Positions 6,385 through 14,812 are shown, counted from the stretch's first letter. The stretch is DNA of 32,088 nt from an uncultured Chitinophagaceae bacterium (GCA_946885335.1 CAMPGG010000004.1:1-32088), one strand, 5' to 3'. Notes: generated by a model not told the origin, from the letters alone. Numbers and translations: made by a program.

Positions 6385-8805
6385 TTAATTATCTTCTTTA
6401 TTCTTTTTTCCAAATATTTTCTCAAGAAAGCCTTTCTTTTTTTCATCTTTATTTTCAACAGGCTCACCTATTTTAACCGCTTTTTTGTCTGAAGTATCAT
6501 TCTTCTTTTTACCATTTTTTTCATCTTCATCCTTTACCGGTTTTGATTCGGGGCCTATATATTCAGAGCCTTCCATCACTTCAAAATCCGATGCACCACC
6601 AACACCAACATCTTCACCTTCCGCACCCGGAGGTGGCAAGCCCGACAGATCGTTCATGATATCGGCACTATTGATTTCATTATCGAGGTCTGCAGGTTTT
6701 ACAAAAGTTGCTTTTTTATCAATGGTTAAAGATTTATCAGCATATACTTTTTTAAAGAATGCTTCCCAGATAGGACGGGCAGCCTGGCCACCGTATCCTA
6801 AATTATTTTCAATCCGGATAAAGCGATCATCCGCGCCAATCCAGGTACCTGCTAACAATTGTGGTACATAGCCCATAAACCAGGCATCCGCATTGTCATT
6901 GGTTGTACCTGTTTTACCACCCATTTCGGTTGCGCCTAACCGGTACATCAAACTGGCAGCAGTTCCCTGTGTAACTACACCTTCCATCATTTTCACCATT
7001 TTATATGCGGTGATCTCACTCATCACTTCTTTGCGGTTTGTGCTGTAGTCAAATCTTTTAATAACATTTCCATTCCGGTCTTCAATCCTGGAAATAAAAT
7101 AAGGTTTGGTTGAAAATCCACGGCCAGGAAAAATGGAATAGCTCCACATCATTTCGAACATTGAAAGATCCATTGCACCTAATGCGTTGGCAGGATGCGC
7201 TTCTAATTTCGTAGGAATGCTGATTCGTTCCATGAATGCGGCAAACTGCGCAGGTCCTACCTGTTTCATTATATAGGCAGTAGCACAGTTGCGACTCCAT
7301 GTAAGGGCATTAGCCATTGTTACGGTACGTCCTGTACAGGTTTTTGTTGTAGCCGGAACCAGGCGGTCACTGCCAAAATCCTGTTGTACATCCTGTACTG
7401 GCGACATTGGGTCCATGCCTCTTTCTTCAATGGCTTGGGCATACAACAAAGGCTTGATGGTTGAACCAACCTGCCGCTTTGTTTTCAGGTTAACGTGATC
7501 GTATTTATAAGTTTTAAAATTGATTCCACCCACCCAGGCTTTTACTTCACCGGTTATAGGATCCATCGCCATAAATGATGATTGTAACATCTGGCGGTGA
7601 TATTTAATGGAATCGTAAGGAGTCATTACTGTATCTTTTTCCCGATCCTTGTTCCAGGCAAAAACTTTCATCGGCGTTTTTTTATGAAAACTTGCCTTGA
7701 TCTCTTTATCAGAAAAACCTTCATCTTTCATAGCCGCCCAACGATCACTGTTTTTCATGGCAGCTTCCAATACATTTTCATATCCTTTCCAGACTTTGCC
7801 CGATTTAATATTTGATTGCCGGTCAAGTGCCCTTTGTAAAGAAGGCATTTGCTGTGCCACCGCTTCTTCAGCATATTCCTGCATCCGCGGATTAATAGTG
7901 GTATAGATCTTTAATCCATCATCATAAATATTATAAGGATCGCCATTTTGATTGGTCATATCCTTTAGGGCATCTCTCACTTCATCTTTTAAAATCTCCC
8001 GGAAATAAGGTGCATAACCCGTGTTCTGGTCCAACTTCTGGTAATTTAATTTTATAGGCAGCGCCTTTAACCTGGCTGATTCGGCTTCTGTGATCTTATT
8101 ATTTTTTGCCATCTGGTTGATAACCGTATTGCGACGATCAAGTGCTGCTTTTGGATTTCTGCGTGGATTGTACAGGTAATTTGCCTTTAAAATACCTACC
8201 AGCATGGCAGCTTCTTCGGGCTTTAAACGGTCGGGTTCAGTTTGAAAAAATGTTCTGGCCGCATTACGAATGCCATAAATATTATCTCCATAAGGCACCG
8301 CATTCAGGTATAATGCAATGATTTCTTCTTTAGTAAAATTGCGCTCTAATCTTACAGCAACAATATATTCCTTAAGCTTTTCTATAACTCTCCATGGTTT
8401 GTTTCGACTACCCTGGTCAAGCAATGCTTTTGCAAGCTGTTGGGTAATTGTACTACCTCCACCTTCTTTACCCAATAAAACAACAGCTCTTAAAGTACTT
8501 TGAACATCGATACCAGAGTGAGAGTAAAATCTTTCATCTTCCGTAGCTACTAATGCATCTATCACATGTTTTGAAATATCCCGGTAATCAACAACGCTCC
8601 TGTTTCCTCTTTCCCGGTAATATTTTCCCATTAATGTACCATCCTCTGCATATACTTCTGAAGATTGAAGAATTGAGGGATTTTCTAATTCTTTCAGCGA
8701 AGGCATTTTTCCAAATACCCCAAAATTAGCCAGCATAATTACCAGTAGGAAAAAGGCAAAGCCGGAAAAAAAGATGATCCAAAAGACTTTTACAGAACGT
8801 TTCAT
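6385..8805 (-). CDS. mrcA: Class A penicillin-binding protein 1A
   Basis: Predicted 806-residue bifunctional peptidoglycan synthase. One N-terminal membrane helix (about 8-28) is followed by a GT51 glycosyltransferase domain with the catalytic Glu89 in ATEDERFYSH and the GGSTITQQLAK block (116-126). A transpeptidase domain follows with all three active-site motifs: STIK (448-451), SRN (504-506) and KTGTT (631-635). It polymerises glycan from lipid II and cross-links stem peptides in the periplasm, and is a beta-lactam target. Residues from about 755 form a tail of alternating Lys and Asp/Glu, ending in a KKKGFLEKIFGKKNKEDN-type sequence. The gene is on the minus strand downstream of a SprE-like gene, but a hairpin and a 121-bp gap suggest its own promoter. 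Confidence 0.95.
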   Translation of the reverse strand: MKRSVKVFWIIFFSGFAFFLLVIMLANFGVFGKMPSLKELENPSILQSSEVYAEDGTLMGKYYRERGNRSVVDYRDISKHVIDALVATEDERFYSHSGIDVQSTLRAVVLLGKEGGGSTITQQLAKALLDQGSRNKPWRVIEKLKEYIVAVRLERNFTKEEIIALYLNAVPYGDNIYGIRNAARTFFQTEPDRLKPEEAAMLVGILKANYLYNPRRNPKAALDRRNTVINQMAKNNKITEAESARLKALPIKLNYQKLDQNTGYAPYFREILKDEVRDALKDMTNQNGDPYNIYDDGLKIYTTINPRMQEYAEEAVAQQMPSLQRALDRQSNIKSGKVWKGYENVLEAAMKNSDRWAAMKDEGFSDKEIKASFHKKTPMKVFAWNKDREKDTVMTPYDSIKYHRQMLQSSFMAMDPITGEVKAWVGGINFKTYKYDHVNLKTKRQVGSTIKPLLYAQAIEERGMDPMSPVQDVQQDFGSDRLVPATTKTCTGRTVTMANALTWSRNCATAYIMKQVGPAQFAAFMERISIPTKLEAHPANALGAMDLSMFEMMWSYSIFPGRGFSTKPYFISRIEDRNGNVIKRFDYSTNRKEVMSEITAYKMVKMMEGVVTQGTAASLMYRLGATEMGGKTGTTNDNADAWFMGYVPQLLAGTWIGADDRFIRIENNLGYGGQAARPIWEAFFKKVYADKSLTIDKKATFVKPADLDNEINSADIMNDLSGLPPPGAEGEDVGVGGASDFEVMEGSEYIGPESKPVKDEDEKNGKKKNDTSDKKAVKIGEPVENKDEKKKGFLEKIFGKKNKEDN

Positions 8806-8834
8806 AATAGTGTTTCTAATGATAGAATATCAGA

Positions 8835-8853
8835 TCGGTTAAGATATAACCGA
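8835..8853 (-). promoter_or_regulatory. Palindrome in the PBP1A leader/promoter region
   Basis: TCGGTTA (8835-8841) and TAACCGA (8847-8853) form a perfect 7-bp inverted repeat with a 5-base centre, 30 bases upstream of the PBP1A start codon. On the minus strand it overlaps TATCTTAA, a poor -7 candidate. It could be an operator or a leader hairpin; no regulator is identified. Confidence 0.35.
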
Positions 8854-8871
8854 AATTAATAAAAATGAATG

Positions 8872-8887
8872 CCGCAACCCGATGCGG
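8872..8887 (-). terminator. Weak hairpin after the SprE-like gene
   Basis: CCGCA (8872-8876) pairs with TGCGG (8883-8887) around a 6-nt loop. On the minus strand it is followed by CATTCATTTTTATT. The stem is short, so termination is probably partial. Confidence 0.35.
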
Positions 8888-8926
8888 TTCGTTAATTTTT
8901 GAAAAATAAAAAGCAGTGGGCAGTGG

Positions 8927-11866
8927 TTAAAATATTCCGGGTAAATGCTGCTCAAGGAATACATTGTATTTCTTGATATCCTGGTCAGTCTTTAAATAAT
9001 CCAGGTTTGACTGGCTGATAATGGAATATTTATATTTTTCGGCTTTTAACCAGGGCATTATCTGGGTACTGGTTATCGGCCTGGCCAAATCTACATAGTT
9101 TACAGCTGCTTTTGCATCCGCAAACGGACCAATTACCAATACCTGGTTTTCAGTATCCAAAGGAATAATGGTCAATTCCAAAGTCTGGTTATAATATTTT
9201 TCCCTGTTATACCTGAAAATAGCTGTACGGGCTTCATTGATAAATACCGGGTCCACTTTATTTAAAATGATCATTGCCAGGTGAGGCTGCTGAGCGTTAA
9301 AACTGTAACCTGCTGTAGCTGTAATAACCGGTTTTGTAATAATGGTATCAATTCTTGGTGCTGCAACCTGTTGCACAACTTCTTTTGGTTGCTCAATTGT
9401 TTTGGTAACTACCGTATCCTGGTGTTCAGGCCTGATTACCCTGAAAACTTCTGTTACGGTAAAAGTATCTTCTGCCGGTCTTTCAATTTGTAGATTTCTT
9501 AATTCTTGTTCAATCTGTGACCTGCGGCCCAAAACATCTACCAAAGATTTTGCTTTATCAGCCAAAACCGTCCCGGGATAACGGGTGCTTATTTTTTTAA
9601 GAATGCCAATGGCAGTTGAATCTTCTCTTTGGCGTATATGATAAACCGATTCAATATACATTTGTTGGGGTGTCCAAAATCCTTCACCATAAATACTATC
9701 AGCCACTTTTTTTCCAGCCAGTGCTTCGCTAAAATTGCCGGCTATAAATTGATCATAAATTTTTTCGTAGGTAGCCGTAGCTTCCGGGTTTATGGTTTTG
9801 ACAGCCGGGTCCTGGCCCGTTGTTGCAATGATAGTAAACCTGCTTTTTGGATAAGATGATGATAATTGTTGTTTTACCTGGCTGGCTGCATTCGTATTGC
9901 CATTCTTTTGTAAACAATAATACAAGTTGAATAATACTTCATCCATTTTTGAAAAAGATGGGAAGCGTTCTTGTAATGTTTGATAAGATTGGGTCATGGA
10001 ATTACAATCCTCAAATCCATTTAAATACAGTGAGCCAACTGAAAACAATGCATTTTGGATAGAATCATTTGACAACTTTAATTTTTCTGGTGTCAGGGGC
10101 AGATTATTATAAAGCGACTCATAACTAATTTCAACAGGAGCCTGAACGCCTGGTGTAGTACTACCGGTTTGATTTCCACTGGGCTGGTTAGTTGCAATAT
10201 TACTATTGGTGCCAACAGCACTGCTTCTTCGCCAGTTATCAGCATTTGGTCGGTTGCCCCAACGGCTTTTAAATTCTGCTGCTCCCCGGGTTTTCAGGGA
10301 ATTATTGTAAAAATACCAATCACCTTTTTCCTGTTGGCCAGCGAAAATATCAGTTGCCGGATTGCCAGAAACAAAGCCGGTTGAAAGAAAGTCTTCATTA
10401 TCCTTTAAACCTTGCTCTTTTCGAAGCTGTTTTACAATCTTTTTGACGAAGTCTTCTCTCTCAGCATCCGGCAAGTTGGCAATATGCTGCAAACTGTCCT
10501 GTCTTTCTATAATTTCTAAAAAACCAGCGAGCTGGCCTAACTTTGTTTTTCTATCATTGATCTTTTCAAGGTCTGTTAAAGCAGGATCATTCAATTTTAA
10601 ACTGTCATAAAAATTATAAGCCTGCCTGTATTGTTTTTTTTCAAAAGCCATTTCGGCCAGTTGTAAAAAAGCTTTATTCTGCAGGCCATCATTGCCGTTA
10701 TTGTAACGGGAACCTTTTAATAATAAAGCGTAAGCTGCTTCAGGATCATTCCTTTCCAATTCCATTTGGGCGGCCATAAAATAAATAATGTCCCGGTAAT
10801 CCTGGTATTTATCTCTTTTAACCATCCGCATCAACTCAGTAATATTTTTGTCGATGGTATTTACGCTGCTGTCGCGGTTTGTTCTGATGGCATTCAACCG
10901 GGCATAAATTTCCAAAACCGGGTCTGTGGTGCGGTTGATGGCTTTTTCAAAATAACTTTCTGCAGATGCAAGATCCCCTGAAAGCTCGTATAGCTGACCT
11001 GTTAAATATTCCCAGCGGGCTTTTTCCTGTTTGTTTTCTGCGCCATCAAGGGCCAGACTTAAGTAATGAGCCGCACTGTCCCACATATTTTGTTTATAAA
11101 ACCAAAGTGCCTGTACTTCTTCCAGGTCATTTTCTAATCTTTCCGGGAAAGTCGGATCTTGCTTTAATGCCCCGATCAGGCTGGTTGCAGCCGTAAAATC
11201 GTTTTTGGCAATATAGGTCCTGATCTGCCAGATGAAAGCATCGTTGCGACTGGGTGGTTGAGAAAGCAGGCGGTCTTTTAAATTCCGGTCTTCTTCTGTT
11301 GAAATTTTAGTAGCATCATTGCCATCCATCCGGCTGCCAATATACCTGTAATAGCCATCCTTTTCCTTATCGGCAAATGCATAATTGATAAATTGGAAAG
11401 TCAGGTTTGCTGAATCAAAATCCTTTCGGAGATAATAGGCGGCACCCCATAAAAGATACAGGTTATCGATCCAATCACTTCGCAGATCATGTAAAACGAT
11501 ACCGGTCTGGGATTTAATAATAATGCTGTCTAACTGAATATCATTTGCAGCAGTAGCATCGAGACTGTAATTGTAGAATGAAATAAGTTGAGAGAAATCG
11601 TCCTGGTGGCCTGCTTTTGCCTGGGCGATAACTTCGTTTAATTTATTATTGGCATTAAAGAAAAAATTATAATGTGTAGCTGTATTCTGTAAAAATCTGC
11701 GGGGGATAGTAAATTTTTTCTCACCAGATTTTTCAGCCCTCAACACCCGGTCCTCGTAAGGCTTTGGTTTGTCAATATCAAGGTTGATTCCCAATTGGCC
11801 AAATGAAGACGAACTGCAAAGACAAAATAAAAAAGCTGAAATGATTTTAAGGCGGTTCTGTCGCAT
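8927..11866 (-). CDS. sprE: SprE/PorW-like TPR protein of the type IX secretion system
   Basis: Predicted 979 residues. The N-terminal signal sequence ends near SSSSFGQ; I see no clean lipobox, although PorW of Porphyromonas is a lipoprotein. The mature start includes RVLRAEKSGEKKFTIPRRF and NFFFNANNKLNEVI, which I associate from memory with Bacteroidota SprE/PorW proteins. Tetratricopeptide-like helical pairs follow, for example LYLLWGAAYYLRKDFDSANLTF, WEYLTGQLYELSGDLASAESYFEKA and FLQLAEMAFEKKQYRQAYNFYDSL, then a low-complexity Asn/Gly/Thr/Ser linker near 550-580. The C-terminal domain ends in KKYNVFLEQHLPGIF. SprE/PorW proteins are needed for type IX secretion and gliding and are thought to bridge PorK/N ring components to the translocon in the periplasm. 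A generic TPR lipoprotein is the main alternative. Confidence 0.75.
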   Translation of the reverse strand: MRQNRLKIISAFLFCLCSSSSFGQLGINLDIDKPKPYEDRVLRAEKSGEKKFTIPRRFLQNTATHYNFFFNANNKLNEVIAQAKAGHQDDFSQLISFYNYSLDATAANDIQLDSIIIKSQTGIVLHDLRSDWIDNLYLLWGAAYYLRKDFDSANLTFQFINYAFADKEKDGYYRYIGSRMDGNDATKISTEEDRNLKDRLLSQPPSRNDAFIWQIRTYIAKNDFTAATSLIGALKQDPTFPERLENDLEEVQALWFYKQNMWDSAAHYLSLALDGAENKQEKARWEYLTGQLYELSGDLASAESYFEKAINRTTDPVLEIYARLNAIRTNRDSSVNTIDKNITELMRMVKRDKYQDYRDIIYFMAAQMELERNDPEAAYALLLKGSRYNNGNDGLQNKAFLQLAEMAFEKKQYRQAYNFYDSLKLNDPALTDLEKINDRKTKLGQLAGFLEIIERQDSLQHIANLPDAEREDFVKKIVKQLRKEQGLKDNEDFLSTGFVSGNPATDIFAGQQEKGDWYFYNNSLKTRGAAEFKSRWGNRPNADNWRRSSAVGTNSNIATNQPSGNQTGSTTPGVQAPVEISYESLYNNLPLTPEKLKLSNDSIQNALFSVGSLYLNGFEDCNSMTQSYQTLQERFPSFSKMDEVLFNLYYCLQKNGNTNAASQVKQQLSSSYPKSRFTIIATTGQDPAVKTINPEATATYEKIYDQFIAGNFSEALAGKKVADSIYGEGFWTPQQMYIESVYHIRQREDSTAIGILKKISTRYPGTVLADKAKSLVDVLGRRSQIEQELRNLQIERPAEDTFTVTEVFRVIRPEHQDTVVTKTIEQPKEVVQQVAAPRIDTIITKPVITATAGYSFNAQQPHLAMIILNKVDPVFINEARTAIFRYNREKYYNQTLELTIIPLDTENQVLVIGPFADAKAAVNYVDLARPITSTQIMPWLKAEKYKYSIISQSNLDYLKTDQDIKKYNVFLEQHLPGIF

Positions 11867-11965
11867 GGTTCAGGCGCAATCTAAAGTGTTATTAACTGAA
11901 TTTCAAAACTTTTATTATAAAATGCACACAATTTTTTGCATTAAAACGTTGTTTTACAAGCTGTA

Positions 11966-11990
11966 AATAAAGCCTGCTTTATTACCTTTA
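11966..11990 (+). promoter_or_regulatory. Palindrome abutting the -7 box of the stub-bactofilin operon
   Basis: AATAAAGCCTGCTTTATT (11966-11983) is a perfect 8-bp inverted repeat with a 2-base centre. Its last base is the first base of TACCTTTA (11983-11990), a 7-of-8 match to the -7 consensus on the plus strand. The position between -7 and -33 is typical for a repressor operator. The same DNA is the shared region upstream of the divergent SprE-like gene. Confidence 0.45.
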
Positions 11991-12010
11991 TTCCTAAACG
12001 ATGAATTTTA

Positions 12011-12403
12011 ATGAAACTGGATGCGGAATCAACATTTAAGCGGTTGCAGAACAGGTACAGGCTGGTTGTAATGAATGATGATACATATGAGGAAGTAGTA
12101 ACATTTAAACTTTCAAGATTAAGTGTGTATATTGGTTTGAGTACAATATTTATGTTATTAGTTGGTTTAACAGTAGCACTGATTGTTTTTACACCTTTAA
12201 AATATTACATCCCCGGTTATAATGATTTGAGCCAGGTAAGAGAAAACAGGCAATTGAAATACCGGATCGATTCGCTAAACAAAGAAGTTACTTTTAATGC
12301 CCAGTATATTGAAGGTTTAAGAAGAGTGTTAAGTGGCGATGTAAGCACACCACTTGATACGGCCCGCATAGAGATTCCGCGGGATGAATTTATAAACGAT
12401 TAA
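12011..12403 (+). CDS. Single-pass membrane protein resembling the N-terminus of M23 peptidases, no catalytic domain
   Basis: Predicted 130 residues. A basic cytoplasmic N-terminus (KRLQNRYRLVVMNDDTYEEVVTFKLSRL) leads into one membrane helix at about 37-59. A YIPGY segment and a short helical region (about 70-105) follow, and the protein ends at DEFIND. From memory, the RLVVMNDDTYEE, KLSRL and FTPLKYYIPGY pattern matches the membrane-anchoring N-terminus of Bacteroidota M23/LytM peptidoglycan endopeptidases. Those continue for about 150 further residues with HxxxD and HxH zinc ligands, which are absent here. The stop is followed 11 nt later by the bactofilin start, so no remnant of the peptidase lies downstream. 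Bactofilin-M23 pairing is known elsewhere (for example CcmA and Csd1 in Helicobacter). I infer a membrane partner or anchor for the bactofilin. Confidence 0.7.
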   Translation: MKLDAESTFKRLQNRYRLVVMNDDTYEEVVTFKLSRLSVYIGLSTIFMLLVGLTVALIVFTPLKYYIPGYNDLSQVRENRQLKYRIDSLNKEVTFNAQYIEGLRRVLSGDVSTPLDTARIEIPRDEFIND

Positions 12404-12414
12404 TTTAAATACCT

Positions 12415-12873
12415 ATGTTTAACAAAACCAAAGACCCAACCCAGGAAAAACCAGTTGGTGGTAACGGAACCACTATTATTAATGCCGGAACTGTATTGAA
12501 AGGAGACATTAATAGTAAAAACGACATCAGGATCGATGGAACCATTATCGGCAACATTATATGCCAGGCTAAAATTGTTATTGGCGTAAATGGAGAAGTT
12601 CAAGGCGATATTGAAGGCAACCAGGCCGATATTGTTGGCAAAGTGAATGGCTGCATAAAAACCAAGGATCTATTGCAATTACGTGGCGAGTGCACCATTA
12701 ATGGGGATGTTCATGCTGGAAAACTGCAAATTGAACCTTCAGCCACCTTTAATGGAAAATGTCATATGGGATCAGGGACTGCTGTAAAGGAAAATTCAGT
12801 TGCAAAAAATATTACCACTACAAAGTTTACTGTAGAACGTAATATGAACGATGTAAAGGTTGCGGCAAAATAA
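12415..12873 (+). CDS. Bactofilin (polymer-forming cytoskeletal protein)
   Basis: Predicted 152 residues. A short flexible N-terminus is followed by a right-handed beta-helix core (about 20-125) made of repeating strand-turn units: NAGTVLKGDINSKNDIRIDG, TIIGNIICQAKIVIG, GEVQGDIEGNQADIVG, KVNGCIKTKDLLQL and ECTINGDVHAGKLQIEP, ending in ATFNGKCHMG. Bactofilins polymerise without nucleotide, usually on the cytoplasmic face of the inner membrane, and place peptidoglycan-modifying enzymes to control cell shape. The gene follows the M23-like stub by 11 nt, so the two are almost certainly co-transcribed. The charged C-terminal tail (about 130-152) is not part of the beta-helix. Confidence 0.93.
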   Translation: MFNKTKDPTQEKPVGGNGTTIINAGTVLKGDINSKNDIRIDGTIIGNIICQAKIVIGVNGEVQGDIEGNQADIVGKVNGCIKTKDLLQLRGECTINGDVHAGKLQIEPSATFNGKCHMGSGTAVKENSVAKNITTTKFTVERNMNDVKVAAK

Positions 12874-12885
12874 TTAATTCAAATT

Positions 12886-12940
12886 ACAGGGTTGAAAAAA
12901 TGCGCTTCATTTGAGGCAAAGGATTTTTATGCCCTGTTTT
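12886..12940 (+). terminator. Weak hairpin after the bactofilin gene
   Basis: ACAGGG (12886-12891) can pair with CCCTGT (12932-12937), which is followed by TTTTG. The loop is long (40 nt), with a competing internal GGCA/TGCC pairing. This is a possible terminator only. Confidence 0.25.
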
Positions 12941-12981
12941 GAAGATCAATGCATTTATCTAAAAGGCAATGGTTTCTTATA

Positions 12982-12989
12982 TACTTTTG
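12982..12989 (+). promoter_or_regulatory. -7 promoter element for the membrane protein/SprT-like pair
   Basis: TACTTTTG is a full match to TAnnTTTG, 48 nt before the start codon at 13038 and following the bactofilin gene. The -33 region (around 12955) has only ATTTATC-like sequence. Confidence 0.5.
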
Positions 12990-13037
12990 CATGCCGGTAA
13001 TCTGGAATGAATGATTAGGGTATTCAAAAATTAAAAT

Positions 13038-13439
13038 ATGGTGCGCAATAAATTCAGGCCTTTTCTTCCAATAATTATTCTTTTCATCATTGTCAATGCA
13101 TTTTTAATAGCTGCACGTACCAGTATTGAAAGCAGGGGTTTTGATCAACCCATGCTTATTTATGCTAATATTTTATTACTGGCTGCTACATTTTTTTCTT
13201 ACCTGATTGCCCGGCGCGGTTTAGCGGACCCGAATCCAAATGCCTTTGTGCGATCCGTAACCGGGAGTATGATGGCTAAAATGCTGCTGGTAATAATTGC
13301 AATTCTAATCTATGTTTTCTCTATTGAGGGGGAAATAAATAAACCGTCTCTTTTTGCAGCCATGGCATTATATCTTGTTTACACCTTCCTGGAAGTGGGA
13401 ATTTTAACCAAACAAGTGAAGCGAAAAGACCATGCCTAA
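13038..13439 (+). CDS. Small four-helix inner-membrane protein of unknown function
   Basis: Predicted 133 residues with four hydrophobic segments at about 8-27, 38-60, 76-95 and 103-123, and a basic cytoplasmic end (KQVKRKDHA). The second loop contains RRGLADPNPNAFVRS. The size and hairpin-pair layout resemble ATP synthase subunit I-like proteins, which in Bacteroidota are often found near bactofilin and the atpB cluster. No ATP synthase gene is present here, so I do not assign that function. Its stop overlaps the start of the SprT-like gene by 8 nt, implying translational coupling. Confidence 0.75.
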   Translation: MVRNKFRPFLPIIILFIIVNAFLIAARTSIESRGFDQPMLIYANILLLAATFFSYLIARRGLADPNPNAFVRSVTGSMMAKMLLVIIAILIYVFSIEGEINKPSLFAAMALYLVYTFLEVGILTKQVKRKDHA

Positions 13440-14064
13440 GAAGGAAGCGCCGATAAATCACCTGCAACAATACTTGCCCGAAGGAACTTATCTGGCCGTT
13501 TTACAATACCTGCAACAATATCATGTACACCTTACCATTGCAAGGGAACGCAATAGTATTTTGGGTGATTACAGGCACCGGACATCGGGCAGCAATCACC
13601 GGATCAGTGTTAATGGCAACCTGAACAAATTTGCTTTCCTGTTAACGCTTATTCATGAATTGGCTCACCTGTTAACTTTTGAAAAATTTGGTAATAAAGT
13701 TTCCTCACACGGAATAGAATGGAAAAAGATATATGGTTTTTTATTAGATCAATTTTTGAAGAATAAAATTTTCCCTGCGGATATTGAACAGGAAATACAA
13801 AAGACAATGCATAATCCTGCTGCAAGCAGTTGCGCCGAAGAAGGTTTGACAAGGGTATTGCGGCGTTATGATGCTAAAAAACCCGGTCACCAGTTAATAG
13901 AAGAAATGAATGATGCAACTATTTTTAAAACAAACGATGGAAGGGTTTTTAAAAAAGGAGAAAAAATCCGGAAGCGTTATCGTTGCATTGAAATAAGTAC
14001 AGGCCGGGTATATTTATTCAGTGCGGTTTATGAAGCGGAATTATTAAACATATCCCGGGCATGA
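13432..14064 (+). CDS. SprT-like zinc-metalloprotease-fold protein
   Basis: Predicted 210 residues. The zinc-binding, catalytic HELAH motif is at 75-79, followed by a further His/Glu pair in SSHGIEWKKI (His93, Glu95), the SprT-like layout. The N-terminal half contains RERNSILGDYRHRTSGSNHRISVN, a typical strand region before the HExxH helix. The C-terminal third has KTNDGRVFKKGEKIRKRYRCIE, a small beta domain like the Zn-ribbon region of SprT proteins, but I see only one Cys there, so the ribbon is probably degenerate. The substrate is unknown; eukaryotic SPRTN cleaves DNA-protein cross-links, and bacterial roles are uncertain. It is convergent with the GNAT gene, with only two bases between the stops. 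Confidence 0.85.
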   Translation: MPKKEAPINHLQQYLPEGTYLAVLQYLQQYHVHLTIARERNSILGDYRHRTSGSNHRISVNGNLNKFAFLLTLIHELAHLLTFEKFGNKVSSHGIEWKKIYGFLLDQFLKNKIFPADIEQEIQKTMHNPAASSCAEEGLTRVLRRYDAKKPGHQLIEEMNDATIFKTNDGRVFKKGEKIRKRYRCIEISTGRVYLFSAVYEAELLNISRA

Positions 14065-14066
14065 TT

Positions 14067-14558
14067 TTAAAGTGAGCGAAGCATCCATTTTTCGCAACCA
14101 TGATGTCCAGTATTACCAAGCGGGGCAGAAATGTATTTGAATCCAAATTTTTCATAAACTTTTAAGGCATTTTCCAATTCGGGCATGGATTCAATATAAA
14201 CCTGCGTATAACCATTCTCTTTTGCAAATGCAAGACATTCCTCAATGATCCTTTTCCCTAAACCGATGCCACGGGCTTCCGGTAACAGGTACATTTTTAC
14301 TAACTCGCAGGTCCCGTTTGGTAAACCATCTGAAGGGTAAATGCCTCCACCACCGACAAGCTCATCATCCATCAATGCCACAAAATAAATGGAACCTGGT
14401 TTTTGAAATAATTCAAACAATTGATCAGTGGTTTCATCATAATAAACAGTTCCTGGTTTATTTGCCTTGAATTCTGTCAAAGTATCCCGAATGATTTGTG
14501 CCAGTTGAACATTATCTTCTTTTTGGATGGTACGGAGTTTAATACCAGGCATTAGCAT
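14067..14558 (-). CDS. GNAT family N-acetyltransferase
   Basis: Predicted 163 residues. It has an N-terminal strand IKLRTIQKEDN, a central GGGGIYPSD beta segment, then LVKMYLLPEARGIGLGKRIIEECLAFA. The last includes the acetyl-CoA pyrophosphate-binding R-x-x-G-x-G/A loop (RGIGLGK), followed by YTQVYIESMPELENALKVYEKFGF, the family's alpha4-beta5 region. The acceptor is unknown. The Met two codons in (start at 14552) is an equally good start. It is transcribed against the SprT-like gene and is probably monocistronic. Confidence 0.88.
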   Translation of the reverse strand: MLMPGIKLRTIQKEDNVQLAQIIRDTLTEFKANKPGTVYYDETTDQLFELFQKPGSIYFVALMDDELVGGGGIYPSDGLPNGTCELVKMYLLPEARGIGLGKRIIEECLAFAKENGYTQVYIESMPELENALKVYEKFGFKYISAPLGNTGHHGCEKWMLRSL

Positions 14559-14776
14559 AATGCATTTGTTTTTAGAGTGAATTTTAAATTTGATATCCTC
14601 TGCCGGATCACGAAATTAATTTTAAAGTATAGTTACCCGATAAAAATTCGTAACAATACGATTATATTGAAATGCGCAATGGGTAAGGTTTTCAAAGGAA
14701 AAATACGATAATAAGGGGTATTGCCTATAGTGGATTAAAATTATTGATTATGCATTAAAATGAGCGTTGAAAATTG
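14559..14776. other. Gene-free stretch upstream of the second candidate ncRNA
   Basis: This AT-rich sequence separates the GNAT start codon from the ncRNA promoter. I see no credible ORF, terminator or long inverted repeat. It must contain the GNAT promoter on the minus strand, but no good -7 match stands out. Confidence 0.5.
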
Positions 14777-14807
14777 TTTGAATAAGCTAAATAGCGATGC
14801 ATCTTTG
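14777..14807 (+). promoter_or_regulatory. Strong Bacteroidota-type promoter for a noncoding transcript
   Basis: TTTG (14777-14780, within TTGTTTG) is followed after exactly 19 nt by CATCTTTG (14800-14807), which matches TAnnTTTG at 7 of 8 positions. Spacing is optimal for the primary sigma factor of Bacteroidota. It predicts a start near 14813 and faces away from the GNAT gene, with no + strand CDS downstream. Confidence 0.7.
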
Positions 14808-14812
14808 TGTTA

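Noticed and set aside
11920..11941. AATGCA/TGCATT inverted repeat upstream of the SprE-like gene
   Set aside because: Six-base arms with a long AT-rich centre are expected by chance in this composition.
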